Assembly (NCBI GenBank): GCA_021780535.1
Contig: JAJXYN010000009.1
Location: 186,001-250,000, forward strand
Length of the DNA: 64,000 nt
Reading direction: 5' to 3'
Source: a bacterium
GTDB lineage: Bacteria > Patescibacteria > ABY1 > JAGPKW01
The position numbers were made by a program, and so were the translations under genes. The first letter of the stretch is position 1. Each line of letters opens with the position of its first letter. Under the pieces are notes generated by a model that ran no database searches, was not told the DNA's origin, and saw nothing but the letters and a program-made list of their open reading frames with translations. Of this stretch, positions 34,219-43,196 are shown one piece after another.

Positions 34219-35868
34219 TTACAAACCATACTTTTGTAGGATTTCTATTTCTACATTTGTTGGCTTGTAAATATTTTTTGAATTTTTTATAAGAAAACTA
34301 CCCTTATCATTTAATAATCTCTGGAAAGAAATTATTAAATTTTTATAATTGATAAACACACTTACCGCATCTTCTGATTCTATTTTTTTTCCATCTTGAT
34401 GTTTTGACCACAAGAAGAATCCTATCCTTTCTGTCTCTATTTCATTTAAAAAATCTACTAAATCATTTATACATTCTACCAACGATATATTACCTGCTAT
34501 TTTTTTGGTATTAAGTATTCCCCCTTTGATTTCATCAATAATAATTTCGTGCGTATGTTTTTTTGATACCTCATCTTTGTAATATTCTAATAATTCCTGG
34601 AAATATCTTTTAAATACTTTAAAATATCCGGAAAATCTAGTTTTTATTGAGCTTAATTCATTTAATTTTATTGTGTTATCAAAATTATTTTCTAGATCAA
34701 AAAGTTTTAAAAAATTATACCAAATGATGGCGAATAAAGATAATATTATTTGTATTGAATCTTCTTTTGATATACATCTTATTTCTTCTGCTTCTACCAC
34801 TAGGTCTGAGGTTCTTATTATATTTTTAAAAACATATGGCAGCATATATTCAAAATTTGTAATATTTTTTATACCCAATTCTGGATATAAAATATCTAAG
34901 AAACCGACTACTTGTTCTAGATTATTTATTATATAATCCTTACTTGCTTCAATTCCTTTTTTGGCTGCTTCTAATTCTTCTTTGAGTTTCTTCTGCTCTT
35001 CCTCAAACAATGCATAACTAAAAATATCTTTTTCATTGATATTTAGAGCTTTAAATATTTCACTATCTCTTTCTTTATTTCCTCTGTTTTCATCATCTTC
35101 TTCTCCATAATACGAATCTATGTATTTTAATATCAATGGATATAATGCTCTTTTATAGAAACCAACCAATATACTAAAAGCTCTCCTAAACGAATTAGCA
35201 TCTCGTTCTAATTCGTAAGCACCCTTAAAAGAAGTAACACCCTCTGCTAAATTATATTTTCTCCTAATGCAATATGTATTAATTTCTTTTGCATATTTAA
35301 CAACACTGTCTATGTGTTGATAATTTTGTTCATAATACAATATTATTTTATATACTAGTGTTGTTAGTTCAAATAAGTCTGTGGTTTTTAAATATTCTTT
35401 TTTATTACCTAAAATACGACTTGGGATTCTATCAAATTCCTTAAATATATTATCTCCAATAGTTTCTAAGTCTAGATATATTCTGCTTAATAGCTTATAC
35501 ACATAAAGAGTTTCTTTTTTTTCTTTAAATTTCAGACTTATTTCTTCTTTTATAGAAGAGTTATAAGGGCCATTCCCTAGTAAATTTCTTGCTCCATAGA
35601 AAAAATTCATTAGGCAATATTGCAAACAATCTTGATTTATAAGATACCTATCACCTTCTTTTGGAATAAGAAAATATCTTTTATAAAAAGCTTTGTTTAC
35701 TGCATCTTCTGGGAACATTTTTGGGAACCATGATTTTAGATATTCCAGATACCCAAAAAATCCTAGACCTCTGTTATGAGAGTACTTATTTACATTTTTT
35801 CTTATTTTGTCGCTATATTCTCCATAGTTTTTTTCTATTTTATAAGGAACTATCAAATTTACTGCCAT
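34219..35868 (-). CDS. hypothetical protein, helical, 549 residues
   Basis: A large soluble, mostly helical protein (MAVNLIVPYKIEKNYGEY at the start), with an acidic stretch YYGEEDDENRG and a coiled-coil-like KKLKEELEAAKKG. No family is recognised. The start at 35868 is fixed by AGGAGG six bases upstream; a longer frame from a TTG (MYRRLC) would run through the ribosome-binding site. The strong Shine-Dalgarno site sets it apart from its neighbours. It lies alone between a shared terminator and the SdpI-like gene. Confidence 0.75.
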   Translation of the reverse strand: MAVNLIVPYKIEKNYGEYSDKIRKNVNKYSHNRGLGFFGYLEYLKSWFPKMFPEDAVNKAFYKRYFLIPKEGDRYLINQDCLQYCLMNFFYGARNLLGNGPYNSSIKEEISLKFKEKKETLYVYKLLSRIYLDLETIGDNIFKEFDRIPSRILGNKKEYLKTTDLFELTTLVYKIILYYEQNYQHIDSVVKYAKEINTYCIRRKYNLAEGVTSFKGAYELERDANSFRRAFSILVGFYKRALYPLILKYIDSYYGEEDDENRGNKERDSEIFKALNINEKDIFSYALFEEEQKKLKEELEAAKKGIEASKDYIINNLEQVVGFLDILYPELGIKNITNFEYMLPYVFKNIIRTSDLVVEAEEIRCISKEDSIQIILSLFAIIWYNFLKLFDLENNFDNTIKLNELSSIKTRFSGYFKVFKRYFQELLEYYKDEVSKKHTHEIIIDEIKGGILNTKKIAGNISLVECINDLVDFLNEIETERIGFFLWSKHQDGKKIESEDAVSVFINYKNLIISFQRLLNDKGSFLIKNSKNIYKPTNVEIEILQKYGL

Positions 35869-35949
35869 ACATAGCCTCCTGTACAAATTTTTATCATATT
35901 AATAGCTTTTCTATAAAAAAGCAATATTGATATAATTTAAAATGAATAT

Positions 35950-36597
35950 TTATTTTTTTATTTTTTTATATAATAAATAAGAGTATATTATTGGTACGAA
36001 AATCACTAATAACATAAATAAGAATATTACATAAGCAGAATTCCATAAAAAATATGCTTCTAACAAAAATATTATTCCAAAAATTACAAACATATAACCA
36101 CCTAATCTATTTGTTTTATTCCAAACATCTTCATTAGCTATTGTCCATGGTAACTTAAAACCAATCATATAATTTTGTCTTATTTTACCTAAATAATTTC
36201 CTATAATTATAAATAATACACCCATGCCTATAAATAATAATGGCTCTATTTTTTGTGATTGATTTAATGATAAATATATTATTATAAAATAAATATATAC
36301 CATAAATGCTGTTATAACAGTTTGCATAATTTCCCATTCTTTTTTAAATGTTTCATATCTAGCCTTTTTTGGATCTATATATTGAGATAATCTTAATATA
36401 ATTACCATAATTAATGTTATTATCGGGAAAATGAAAATTGCTATGTTTTTTGGAGAATATCTATCTATTTGGCCGTTTATATTCCAATGTATTGGAATTA
36501 TATTTGGTAAATTATTATAGAAAAAAATACCAACAAAAAACATTGATAGTGTTAATAATATTCTTATTGATAAATATATATGTTTTTTTATAATCAT
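35950..36597 (-). CDS. SdpI/DUF1648-family membrane protein
   Basis: A 215-residue protein with about six membrane helices. The start LPNIIPIHWNINGQIDRYSP is the DUF1648 signature, and the C-terminal half has the SdpI-type helices (IIGNYLGKIRQNYMIGFKLPWT). In Bacillus, SdpI confers immunity to the SdpC toxin and, together with the autorepressor SdpR, controls its own operon. Here it lies eight bases after an ArsR-type regulator gene on the same strand, the same operon layout. No SdpC-like toxin gene is nearby, so a general envelope-stress role is also possible. Confidence 0.85.
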   Translation of the reverse strand: MIIKKHIYLSIRILLTLSMFFVGIFFYNNLPNIIPIHWNINGQIDRYSPKNIAIFIFPIITLIMVIILRLSQYIDPKKARYETFKKEWEIMQTVITAFMVYIYFIIIYLSLNQSQKIEPLLFIGMGVLFIIIGNYLGKIRQNYMIGFKLPWTIANEDVWNKTNRLGGYMFVIFGIIFLLEAYFLWNSAYVIFLFMLLVIFVPIIYSYLLYKKIKK

Positions 36598-36604
36598 ATT
36601 AAAC

Positions 36605-36871
36605 TTATTTTTTATTTTTATTAAAAATTTTTGAAATCTGCATCATTATTTCTTCAAAAACTGATACATTAAGAGAATAGTATATATATTGTCCTTTTCT
36701 TTCAGAAACTATTAAATTCACTCTTTTTAAAATATCCAGATGATGTGATAGTGATGCGTTTGTGATAGAAAAATTTTCTAAAATTTCTCCAACAGACATA
36801 TCTCTTTTTTTTAATAATTCTAATATTTTTAGTCTGTTTTTATCGGATAATGCTTGAAAAACTCTATCCAT
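36605..36871 (-). CDS. ArsR/SdpR-family transcriptional repressor
   Basis: An 88-residue winged-helix protein: FQALSDKNRLKILELLKKRD, then the recognition helix NASLSHHLDILKRVNLI and the wing ERKGQYIYYSL. No metal-binding Cys motif is seen, as in SdpR-type members. It is the first gene of a two-gene operon with the SdpI-like protein. A perfect 12-bp inverted repeat lies 11 bases upstream of the start (36883-36910), the expected place for autoregulation. The divergent serine hydrolase gene at 36974 may be under the same control. Confidence 0.9.
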   Translation of the reverse strand: MDRVFQALSDKNRLKILELLKKRDMSVGEILENFSITNASLSHHLDILKRVNLIVSERKGQYIYYSLNVSVFEEIMMQISKIFNKNKK

Positions 36872-36882
36872 ATTTATTGCTT

Positions 36883-36910
36883 ATATATTTAGATATACAT
36901 CTAAATATAT
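36883..36910. promoter_or_regulatory. operator-like inverted repeat for the ArsR/SdpR repressor
   Basis: Perfect arms ATATATTTAGAT (36883-36894) and ATCTAAATATAT (36899-36910) with a four-base centre, in the divergent promoter region between the repressor gene and the serine hydrolase gene. Confidence 0.75.
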
Positions 36911-36973
36911 ATCATATATAGTAAATATTGTCAAAATGTATTCTTATTTATAATACTTTGTTATAATTGATAT

Positions 36974-38530
36974 ATGAGAAAAAAAAATCAAAAAATATTA
37001 TCTTTATTTATTATATTTGCATTAATTGCTCCTAGTAGTTTTGTTTTTTCAAAAAATCAACCAATACAAGATATTAAAAATATTTTAACTAATGAGGATA
37101 AATACGAAAAAGTAAAACAATATTTAGAAAAAAGTTTAAAAGATGCTGGCGTTGCTGGATATTCATATTCTATTTTTACAAATAAAAAAATTATTCAAGA
37201 AAAATATTATGGAGTATCTGATAATAGAAAAGATAAAATAAATAGAGATACTGTTTTTAGTATAGCTTCACTATCTAAATCTTTTACTGCATTATCAATA
37301 ATGCAACTTTATGAAAGGGGTAAATTAGATATTAAAGACCCATTAATAAAATATATTCCGGAAATTAGTTTTAATAATGATGACAGAGTTAAATCTATAA
37401 CTATATTAAATTTACTTAATCAGACTAGTGGCATATCTTCTATTGATGGTTTAAAAATTTCAAAACAAAATATAACAAAAGAAAATATATTGGCAGCAAC
37501 CAACAATGCTAATTTAAATAATAAACCTGGTGACGTTTTTGAATACTCTGATCTTAATTATTTTATTCTTGGATATATAATAGAAAAATCCTCTGGTATG
37601 AGTTATGATCAATATGTTGAAAAAAATATTATTAAAAATTTTGATTTAAAAAATACTTTTACAAACGAGTCTCTTATTAGCAAGAAAGATACCAAAACAA
37701 GTGGTTTTCAACAAATATTTGGTTTTATTTTTAAAAATACATCTGAATATAATATAGGCGGATTGCCTGATAGTGGCCTAATTTCAAATACAAATGATTT
37801 ATCTAAATACTACATGTTGTATTTGAATAATGGGTATTATAATAATAGAGAAATATTACCAAAATCTGATTTTAACTTAATGCTTGATACTCCTATATTA
37901 GATAACGGTAAAAGTGAATATGGCATGGGATGGAACGTACAATATAAATATGGTAAAAAAATATTAAGTCATAGTGGTGATATGACAGATTCTCATTCAA
38001 GCGTATTTTTAATACCTGATGAAAATATTGGCTTCGTGATATTAGTAAATACAAATAGCATATTCCAATCTATGAATATTGAATCTATAGTTGATGGAAT
38101 CCAAAAAATAATTATAAAAGATGAAGCACCAGATCAACAAAATTATTTATTATTATTATTTTATGCAGTTATTTCTGTTATGTTCATCGTTATAATTATT
38201 GAAATAATACAATTATTTAAAATTAAAAAATTTATTTTATCATTAAAAAATAATCTTTTTTCTAGAAAATATATTTTTTTTAAAGTTATACTTCCATTTA
38301 TATTTGATATTTCATTTGTGTTGTTTTTTATAATTATATACAATCAATATGTTTTTGATGCACTAATAAATATACAACTTGATATCGTTATTCTATTTAT
38401 TATACTAATATTAATTCCTATTATATTAAGTATAATAAAATTTATAATTGGAATGATAATAATATTTGGTAAAAGCAAGAATAAAATTACATTAGAAAAT
38501 ATAAAAGACAAAATTAAAATATTTGATTAG
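36974..38530 (+). CDS. beta-lactamase-family serine hydrolase with C-terminal membrane domain
   Basis: A 518-residue protein. A signal peptide or first helix (residues 8-27) is followed by a class C/DD-peptidase fold: SLSK near 98-101 as the S-x-x-K motif, YSDLN as the Y-x-N motif, and HSGDMTDSHSSV near 336 as the third (HSG) motif. After residue about 390 there are three or four membrane helices, the layout of the family with a C-terminal transmembrane module. It may act on peptidoglycan or small peptides outside the cell. It is divergent from the SdpR/SdpI-like operon, with the inverted-repeat operator between them. Confidence 0.88.
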   Translation: MRKKNQKILSLFIIFALIAPSSFVFSKNQPIQDIKNILTNEDKYEKVKQYLEKSLKDAGVAGYSYSIFTNKKIIQEKYYGVSDNRKDKINRDTVFSIASLSKSFTALSIMQLYERGKLDIKDPLIKYIPEISFNNDDRVKSITILNLLNQTSGISSIDGLKISKQNITKENILAATNNANLNNKPGDVFEYSDLNYFILGYIIEKSSGMSYDQYVEKNIIKNFDLKNTFTNESLISKKDTKTSGFQQIFGFIFKNTSEYNIGGLPDSGLISNTNDLSKYYMLYLNNGYYNNREILPKSDFNLMLDTPILDNGKSEYGMGWNVQYKYGKKILSHSGDMTDSHSSVFLIPDENIGFVILVNTNSIFQSMNIESIVDGIQKIIIKDEAPDQQNYLLLLFYAVISVMFIVIIIEIIQLFKIKKFILSLKNNLFSRKYIFFKVILPFIFDISFVLFFIIIYNQYVFDALINIQLDIVILFIILILIPIILSIIKFIIGMIIIFGKSKNKITLENIKDKIKIFD

Positions 38531-38542
38531 ATTAAAAATAAA

Positions 38543-38576
38543 AAAATAGACCATAATTTAAATTGTGGTCTATTTT
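38543..38576. terminator. bidirectional terminator
   Basis: AAAATAGACCA (38543-38553) pairs with TGGTCTATTTT (38566-38576) between the convergent hydrolase and Lys/Ala-rich genes. Confidence 0.8.
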
Positions 38577-38590
38577 TGTAATTGCTATTT

Positions 38591-39088
38591 TTATTTAACA
38601 ACTGGAGTAGTTGGAGTTGCTACGTTAGCTAATTTTGTTTCTAGATCTGATTTTGTTTTATTAAATTTAGCTATTCTAGTATCAATAATTTTTTCTTTAC
38701 TAGCTTTTACAGAAGCTGATAATTTTGTATTAGCTTCATATGCAACTTTTTGATCTTGAGCTGTTATTATTTCTTTATCAATTGCAGCAATTTTATTTTC
38801 TAACATTTTTTTTGTTTGAGCAGATGTATCTTTCTTGGTAGTAGTTGATTTTGCTGTTGTTACTTTTTTAACATTTGCCTTTTTTGCTGTTGTTACTTTT
38901 TTAACATTTGCCTTTTTTGCTATTTTACTTACCACTTTTTTAATATCTGTCTTTGCTTTTACTTTCACAACTGGAGTTACTGATGGTGATGTAGCAACTT
39001 GTTTTGTTGTTACTAAAGCAAAAGATTGAGAAGCTAACAAAGCTGTTGCAAATACTCCAACTAATGCTAATTTTGTTTGATTTTTCAT
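38591..39088 (-). CDS. secreted Lys/Ala/Thr-rich protein with internal repeat
   Basis: A 165-residue protein with a signal peptide (MKNQTKLALVGVFATALLASQSFA) and a mature region that is nearly all Lys, Ala, Thr and Val. It contains an 11-residue tandem repeat (KKANVKKVTTA, twice), encoded by a 33-bp exact repeat at 38853-38918. The C-terminal half is helical and charged (IDKEIITAQDQKVAYE). No family. It probably lies outside the membrane. No ribosome-binding site is visible. Confidence 0.75.
   Translation of the reverse strand: MKNQTKLALVGVFATALLASQSFALVTTKQVATSPSVTPVVKVKAKTDIKKVVSKIAKKANVKKVTTAKKANVKKVTTAKSTTTKKDTSAQTKKMLENKIAAIDKEIITAQDQKVAYEANTKLSASVKASKEKIIDTRIAKFNKTKSDLETKLANVATPTTPVVK
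38853..38918. repeat. 33-bp tandem repeat inside a coding region
   Basis: Two copies of a 33-bp unit (starting at 38853 and 38886), each encoding 11 residues of the Lys-rich protein. The unit length keeps the frame, so copy number could vary without breaking the gene. Confidence 0.85.
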
Positions 39089-39201
39089 ATTTTTATAATT
39101 AATTTTAATATTGGTTTTATTTTTATATTGTGATCGAATTTTAACGACCTTTTATTCTTTCATGTTTTATTACGATATTTATAAAAATATGTTACATTAT
39201 C

Positions 39202-40293
39202 TTATTTAATTTTGTTATTTTTATTATTTTTATTGAAAATATTTGGATTATTAATGATAAATTCTGCATCTTTTAGATCTTTTTCTGCTGATTTACTGTT
39301 CCCGTTATTATATTTTACTTTTGAATCTATTAATTTATTTTCTATAATCATCATTATGTTTTCTGAGGCTTTTTCGCTAAAGCCCTTTTTTAATAAATTA
39401 TTTTTTAAATCTATTTGTTTATTGTTTATATCTTCTATATATTTTTTAAAACTATCTTTATTTACTGGATCTATAAATGAATTTTCTAAAATATCTGTTG
39501 TAAGATCTATTTTTATTTCTGAAAGATTTTTTGTATTGCTTGTATTTATTTTGGAATATATTGAATTAATTTGTTCCTTGTTTCTATAAGCAATATCTAA
39601 AGATCTAGATGTTGTATTTATAATATCTTTAATTTCTTTAGTATCTTGGTCATCATTTATTGATGTGCTAGCTAAATTTTCTAAAACCTCTATTTCTCTA
39701 TTGATTGTATTGTTAAATATATCTAGTGCTTGCTTTAGTTCATTAGGATTTTTTAATTTTTTTATTTCTAATATTGTTTTATCTTTTAAATTTTTTATAT
39801 CCTTCATAGTTTCAGCTATTGCTGTCTTTGAATAAACTTTTGTATTTATTGATGTATTAACTTCAGCAGCATAAACCGTGTTTATAAATAACGTGCTTGT
39901 TGTTGTGTTATTTTGTGCATCTTTTTTTATATTTTTACTTTGTATATTTTTTATTTCGTCTAATTTTTGGTTAATTAAATTATTGTAGTATTTAATTTTA
40001 GATAAATTAGAAACTTTTGTTGAAGATACTATATTTTGTAAATCTGTTTTTATTGGATATAAATAATCACCCATCGTGATGTTTGAAGAATTTATTATAT
40101 ATGATGACGATACAAAAATGATAGCAAATGAAGACGCTGTTATTAATTCAACAAAAAAAATCTTTCTATTTATTTTATGCTTTTTAATAGATAAAAATAA
40201 TAACTTTATAAATAACTTAAAACTGCCAAATATACTCATTTTATATTTTGGCATATTACCTAACATATATTTTAAATCTTTATTATTTTCCAT
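39202..40293 (-). CDS. DUF5667-domain membrane protein, putative anti-sigma partner
   Basis: A 363-residue protein with a cytoplasmic N-terminus, one membrane helix (residues about 48-66, ELITASSFAIIFVSSSYII) and a large extracellular helical part. Right after the helix comes the DUF5667 start GDYLYPIKTDLQNI, typical of proteins found next to ECF sigma factors in CPR and Firmicutes-like genomes. Its start overlaps the 3' end of the ECF sigma gene by 11 bases, so the two are coupled. By position it may restrain the sigma factor. Confidence 0.75.
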   Translation of the reverse strand: MENNKDLKYMLGNMPKYKMSIFGSFKLFIKLLFLSIKKHKINRKIFFVELITASSFAIIFVSSSYIINSSNITMGDYLYPIKTDLQNIVSSTKVSNLSKIKYYNNLINQKLDEIKNIQSKNIKKDAQNNTTTSTLFINTVYAAEVNTSINTKVYSKTAIAETMKDIKNLKDKTILEIKKLKNPNELKQALDIFNNTINREIEVLENLASTSINDDQDTKEIKDIINTTSRSLDIAYRNKEQINSIYSKINTSNTKNLSEIKIDLTTDILENSFIDPVNKDSFKKYIEDINNKQIDLKNNLLKKGFSEKASENIMMIIENKLIDSKVKYNNGNSKSAEKDLKDAEFIINNPNIFNKNNKNNKIK

Positions 40294-40822
40294 TTTTATT
40301 ATTTTCTTCTATTATTTTTTTCAATTTAGCAAGTGTTCTATGAACCATAACTCTTATCGTACCTTCTTTTTTGTTTAATAATTTTGATATTTCTTCATAA
40401 TCTATGTCGTCTATAAATTTTAATACTATTATTTCTTTTTCTAACTTAGATAATTTATTAATAGACCCTAACAAATCTTCTTTTAAAATTTCATTATCTA
40501 TTTTATATTCAAAATCTTCTTTGTAACTTAAATTTATATCTTCTTCTATATTATTATCTTCAGCTTCTAATAATGCATCTATTGATAAATCTTTTTTATC
40601 TTTTCTATAATAATCTACCAGATGATTATGTGCTATTCTATATATCCAAGGTCCAAATTCTTTTGTATTATCAAAAGAATCCACTCCATTTATTGCTTTT
40701 TCAAATACATCAGAAACTAAATCTTCTGACAGCTCTCTATTAAAGCCTGTCCTATAAAAAAAATAATTAAATATTTTATCCTTAAATTTATTATAATTTT
40801 TTAAAAAATCAAGTGAACTCAT
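40283..40822 (-). CDS. ECF-family RNA polymerase sigma factor
   Basis: A 179-residue sigma-70-family factor with region 2 (EDLVSDVFEKAINGVDSF, then FGPWIYRIAHNHLVDYYRK) and region 4 (LEKEIIVLKFIDDIDYEEI, followed by KEGTIRVMVHRTLAKLKKI). There is no region 3. It should direct transcription of a small regulon in response to an envelope or stress signal. It is coupled to the DUF5667 membrane protein downstream. No other regulon member can be identified here. Confidence 0.92.
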   Translation of the reverse strand: MSSLDFLKNYNKFKDKIFNYFFYRTGFNRELSEDLVSDVFEKAINGVDSFDNTKEFGPWIYRIAHNHLVDYYRKDKKDLSIDALLEAEDNNIEEDINLSYKEDFEYKIDNEILKEDLLGSINKLSKLEKEIIVLKFIDDIDYEEISKLLNKKEGTIRVMVHRTLAKLKKIIEENNKNGK

Positions 40823-40864
40823 CTCATGTTTTTTATACGATATTAGTATTTTTTTGTTACAAGT

Positions 40865-42538
40865 TTATTCTTTTTTAGAAAATATTCCTGGTATTATATT
40901 ATAATTTATTTTTATTATTGCAATACCCATATTTATAAAACTAGATCCTTCTTTGTAAATTATATATCTTGATTCCCATTTGGGATGAAATTTTTCCTTA
41001 AATAAACTTAATCCCTTGAAATTATAAATTGAATTTAGATTTTTATACATAAAATTAAATAATTTTTCCATTGTTTTATCTTCTTTACTTTCTCCAACTA
41101 AATAAAATGGGCTTAAACCTAAATTAACATTTTTTATGTTTTTTGATTTTGCATAATTAAATAATTCTACAAATAAAAATTCCATTACCCCATTATTTTC
41201 AGAATTTATTTTTCTTCTCATTAGATCTACTCCTATTTCATTATTGTTTTTATTTTCTATTATATTTAAAAATGCTTCAATATCTCCTTTTGAGTTTTCT
41301 ACTGTTAAAAATGTTGTTGTCTTAATATATTCATCATTAATACATCCCATTGCAAATCCACCATTTTCTTTATTGTTATGAGAAGATAACCAATCATTTG
41401 TTATGCTTTTTAATTTATGAATAAAATGATTTTCTATTGGGGGATTATATATTTTAAATGAATAATTTTCTTTTATTTTTTTTACTATACTTCTTATTTT
41501 TTTATTTTCATGTCCTTCTAAAGTAAAATTTTCTGAATCTACTATTGCCTCTCTTCCTATTTTAAAATTACTAAAATTAGCTTTTCTATAAGCGTCTAAA
41601 TATTTATCAGATGCTTGATAAAAATAAACATTCCAATCATTTTTATTTCCAAATTCTATAAATTCTTTTATATCATCTTCTATAAAAATCTCATCACCTA
41701 TCGGATCACCTAAAACTAAACAACTTCTACCAGATGTTTTGTATGCTATTAATGAATTGTGATTTGTAAAAAAATAATTTTTATCACCTATTAAACAAAA
41801 ACTAGATATTAAAAATTTAGATTTTGATTTTAATATTTCTGTTGCTTTTAATTTTTCTTGTTTGCTTGGTTTATTTTTTATTAATATTGGCTGAACAATT
41901 TTAAAAAATGAATACAAAGATAAGCTTACAAATAATATATCAAATGAAATTATAAATTTGTTATATTTTATGCCCTCTAAGCCTTTTATATTTGAATTCA
42001 CCAGTATATTCACTACGGATTTTGAGCCATCAATTAAATTTAATTCCATATTGTGCCTTTCGTAAATGATATGCGACCCTATAAAACCGTAAACAAAAAT
42101 TATAACCAAAGAAACAATAGCCCTTATTATACCATCTTTTATTGACGGTTTATCAGATAATACATTGTAATACTTTCTATTTACAAATATCCAAGACATT
42201 AATATTAAGAAAAAAATTGCTTCTTCATAATCAAATCCTTTTATTAAATTAAGTATTGCCGATATCATAAAAATTATAAAAGCTAAATACCATGCAGTTT
42301 TTTTTCTTCTTAATAAATTAATAGATAAAAATATTAAAAATACACCAAAAAACATTGTTATAAATTTTGCTCCACTTGATACATCGGTCGGGATAAAATT
42401 GTACAAGAATCCTAATCTTTCTTTGATTGATGGTGTTATTGATGAAAAAATATTTATCAAACCAGATATAATCGTTATTATACCTATTGAATCTATGTTT
42501 ATTTTTTCAATAATATCTTTGTTTAAAGTATTTTTCAT
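40865..42538 (-). CDS. MprF-like / DUF2156 phosphatidylglycerol lysyltransferase-type protein
   Basis: A 557-residue protein with about six N-terminal membrane helices and a C-terminal tandem GNAT-like DUF2156 domain: SCLVLGDPIGDE, NDWLSSHNNKENGGFAMG and NVNLGLSPFYLVGES match the MprF lysyltransferase core. Family members move aminoacyl groups from tRNA to phosphatidylglycerol and reduce surface charge. The membrane part is shorter than in classical MprF, and the flippase half seems absent. It starts one base after a small membrane-anchored gene on the same strand. Confidence 0.8.
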   Translation of the reverse strand: MKNTLNKDIIEKINIDSIGIITIISGLINIFSSITPSIKERLGFLYNFIPTDVSSGAKFITMFFGVFLIFLSINLLRRKKTAWYLAFIIFMISAILNLIKGFDYEEAIFFLILMSWIFVNRKYYNVLSDKPSIKDGIIRAIVSLVIIFVYGFIGSHIIYERHNMELNLIDGSKSVVNILVNSNIKGLEGIKYNKFIISFDILFVSLSLYSFFKIVQPILIKNKPSKQEKLKATEILKSKSKFLISSFCLIGDKNYFFTNHNSLIAYKTSGRSCLVLGDPIGDEIFIEDDIKEFIEFGNKNDWNVYFYQASDKYLDAYRKANFSNFKIGREAIVDSENFTLEGHENKKIRSIVKKIKENYSFKIYNPPIENHFIHKLKSITNDWLSSHNNKENGGFAMGCINDEYIKTTTFLTVENSKGDIEAFLNIIENKNNNEIGVDLMRRKINSENNGVMEFLFVELFNYAKSKNIKNVNLGLSPFYLVGESKEDKTMEKLFNFMYKNLNSIYNFKGLSLFKEKFHPKWESRYIIYKEGSSFINMGIAIIKINYNIIPGIFSKKE

Positions 42539-42539
42539 A

Positions 42540-42890
42540 TTATTTATTTTGTTGCAATATTAAACTACTTATCTCTATTGCGTCAATATCATGACTACTT
42601 AAAAATTTACCTCGTATATTTATACTATCTCCTTTTTCTAACTTTAATTTTTGTTTAAAAATAGTATTTTCTGAAATATTTATCTTCCATTTTACTCCAT
42701 TATTATCTTTAACGTATAAATATTGCTCATCTTTTGTTATTTTTGTATCCTCTATAACTCCTTTTAAATAATAATTTTCGCCTATTGTTGTACCGTTAAT
42801 CACGTTTTTATTTTTGAAATACAAAATAAATACAATTATAAAAATTATTAATACAATAATTGATATGATTAATTTTATTTGTTTATTCAT
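42540..42890 (-). CDS. small membrane-anchored OB-fold-like protein
   Basis: A 116-residue protein with one N-terminal membrane helix (residues 5-26, nearly all Ile, Val, Phe and Leu) and an extracellular domain of alternating strands (YYLKGVIEDTKITKDEQYLY, then DSINIRGKFLSS) that looks like a small OB fold. No named family. It stands one base ahead of the MprF-like gene and is probably co-transcribed with it. The region upstream, to tRNA-Phe, holds no gene. Confidence 0.7.
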   Translation of the reverse strand: MNKQIKLIISIIVLIIFIIVFILYFKNKNVINGTTIGENYYLKGVIEDTKITKDEQYLYVKDNNGVKWKINISENTIFKQKLKLEKGDSINIRGKFLSSHDIDAIEISSLILQQNK

Positions 42891-43032
42891 ATTTAAATAT
42901 TATATAGTAATTTTATCATAATATTTTTACAATATAAAAAATAGCTACTTCTAGCCATTTATAATACTACGTGGCCTCCTAATGCAGAACTTCCTATTTT
43001 CTAAATTCACTTCACTCATTAAAAAAATGCGG

Positions 43033-43104
43033 TGCCGACGGTGAGAATCGAACTCACGACGCCAGGCTCTTCAGGCCTGCGCTCTACCACTGAGCTACAT
43101 CGGC
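43033..43104 (-). tRNA. tRNA-Phe (anticodon GAA)
   Basis: Minus strand cloverleaf with acceptor stem GCCGATG/CGTCGGC, anticodon loop CTGAAGA giving GAA, T-loop TTCGATT and discriminator A at 43033. The sequence after the discriminator is CCG, so the CCA end is not encoded, unlike tRNA-Asn and tRNA-Arg in this window. Confidence 0.96.
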
Positions 43105-43164
43105 TTTAATATGAATAACAATATAACAGATATTATAACTTTAGACAAGACTTATAATAAAAAA

Positions 43165-43188
43165 CAGGGCTTTAATATTTTAGCCCTG
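43165..43188 (-). terminator. terminator of the polysaccharide deacetylase gene
   Basis: CAGGGCT/AGCCCTG stem; on the minus strand it is followed by TTTTTTATT. Confidence 0.8.
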
Positions 43189-43196
43189 CAATATGA

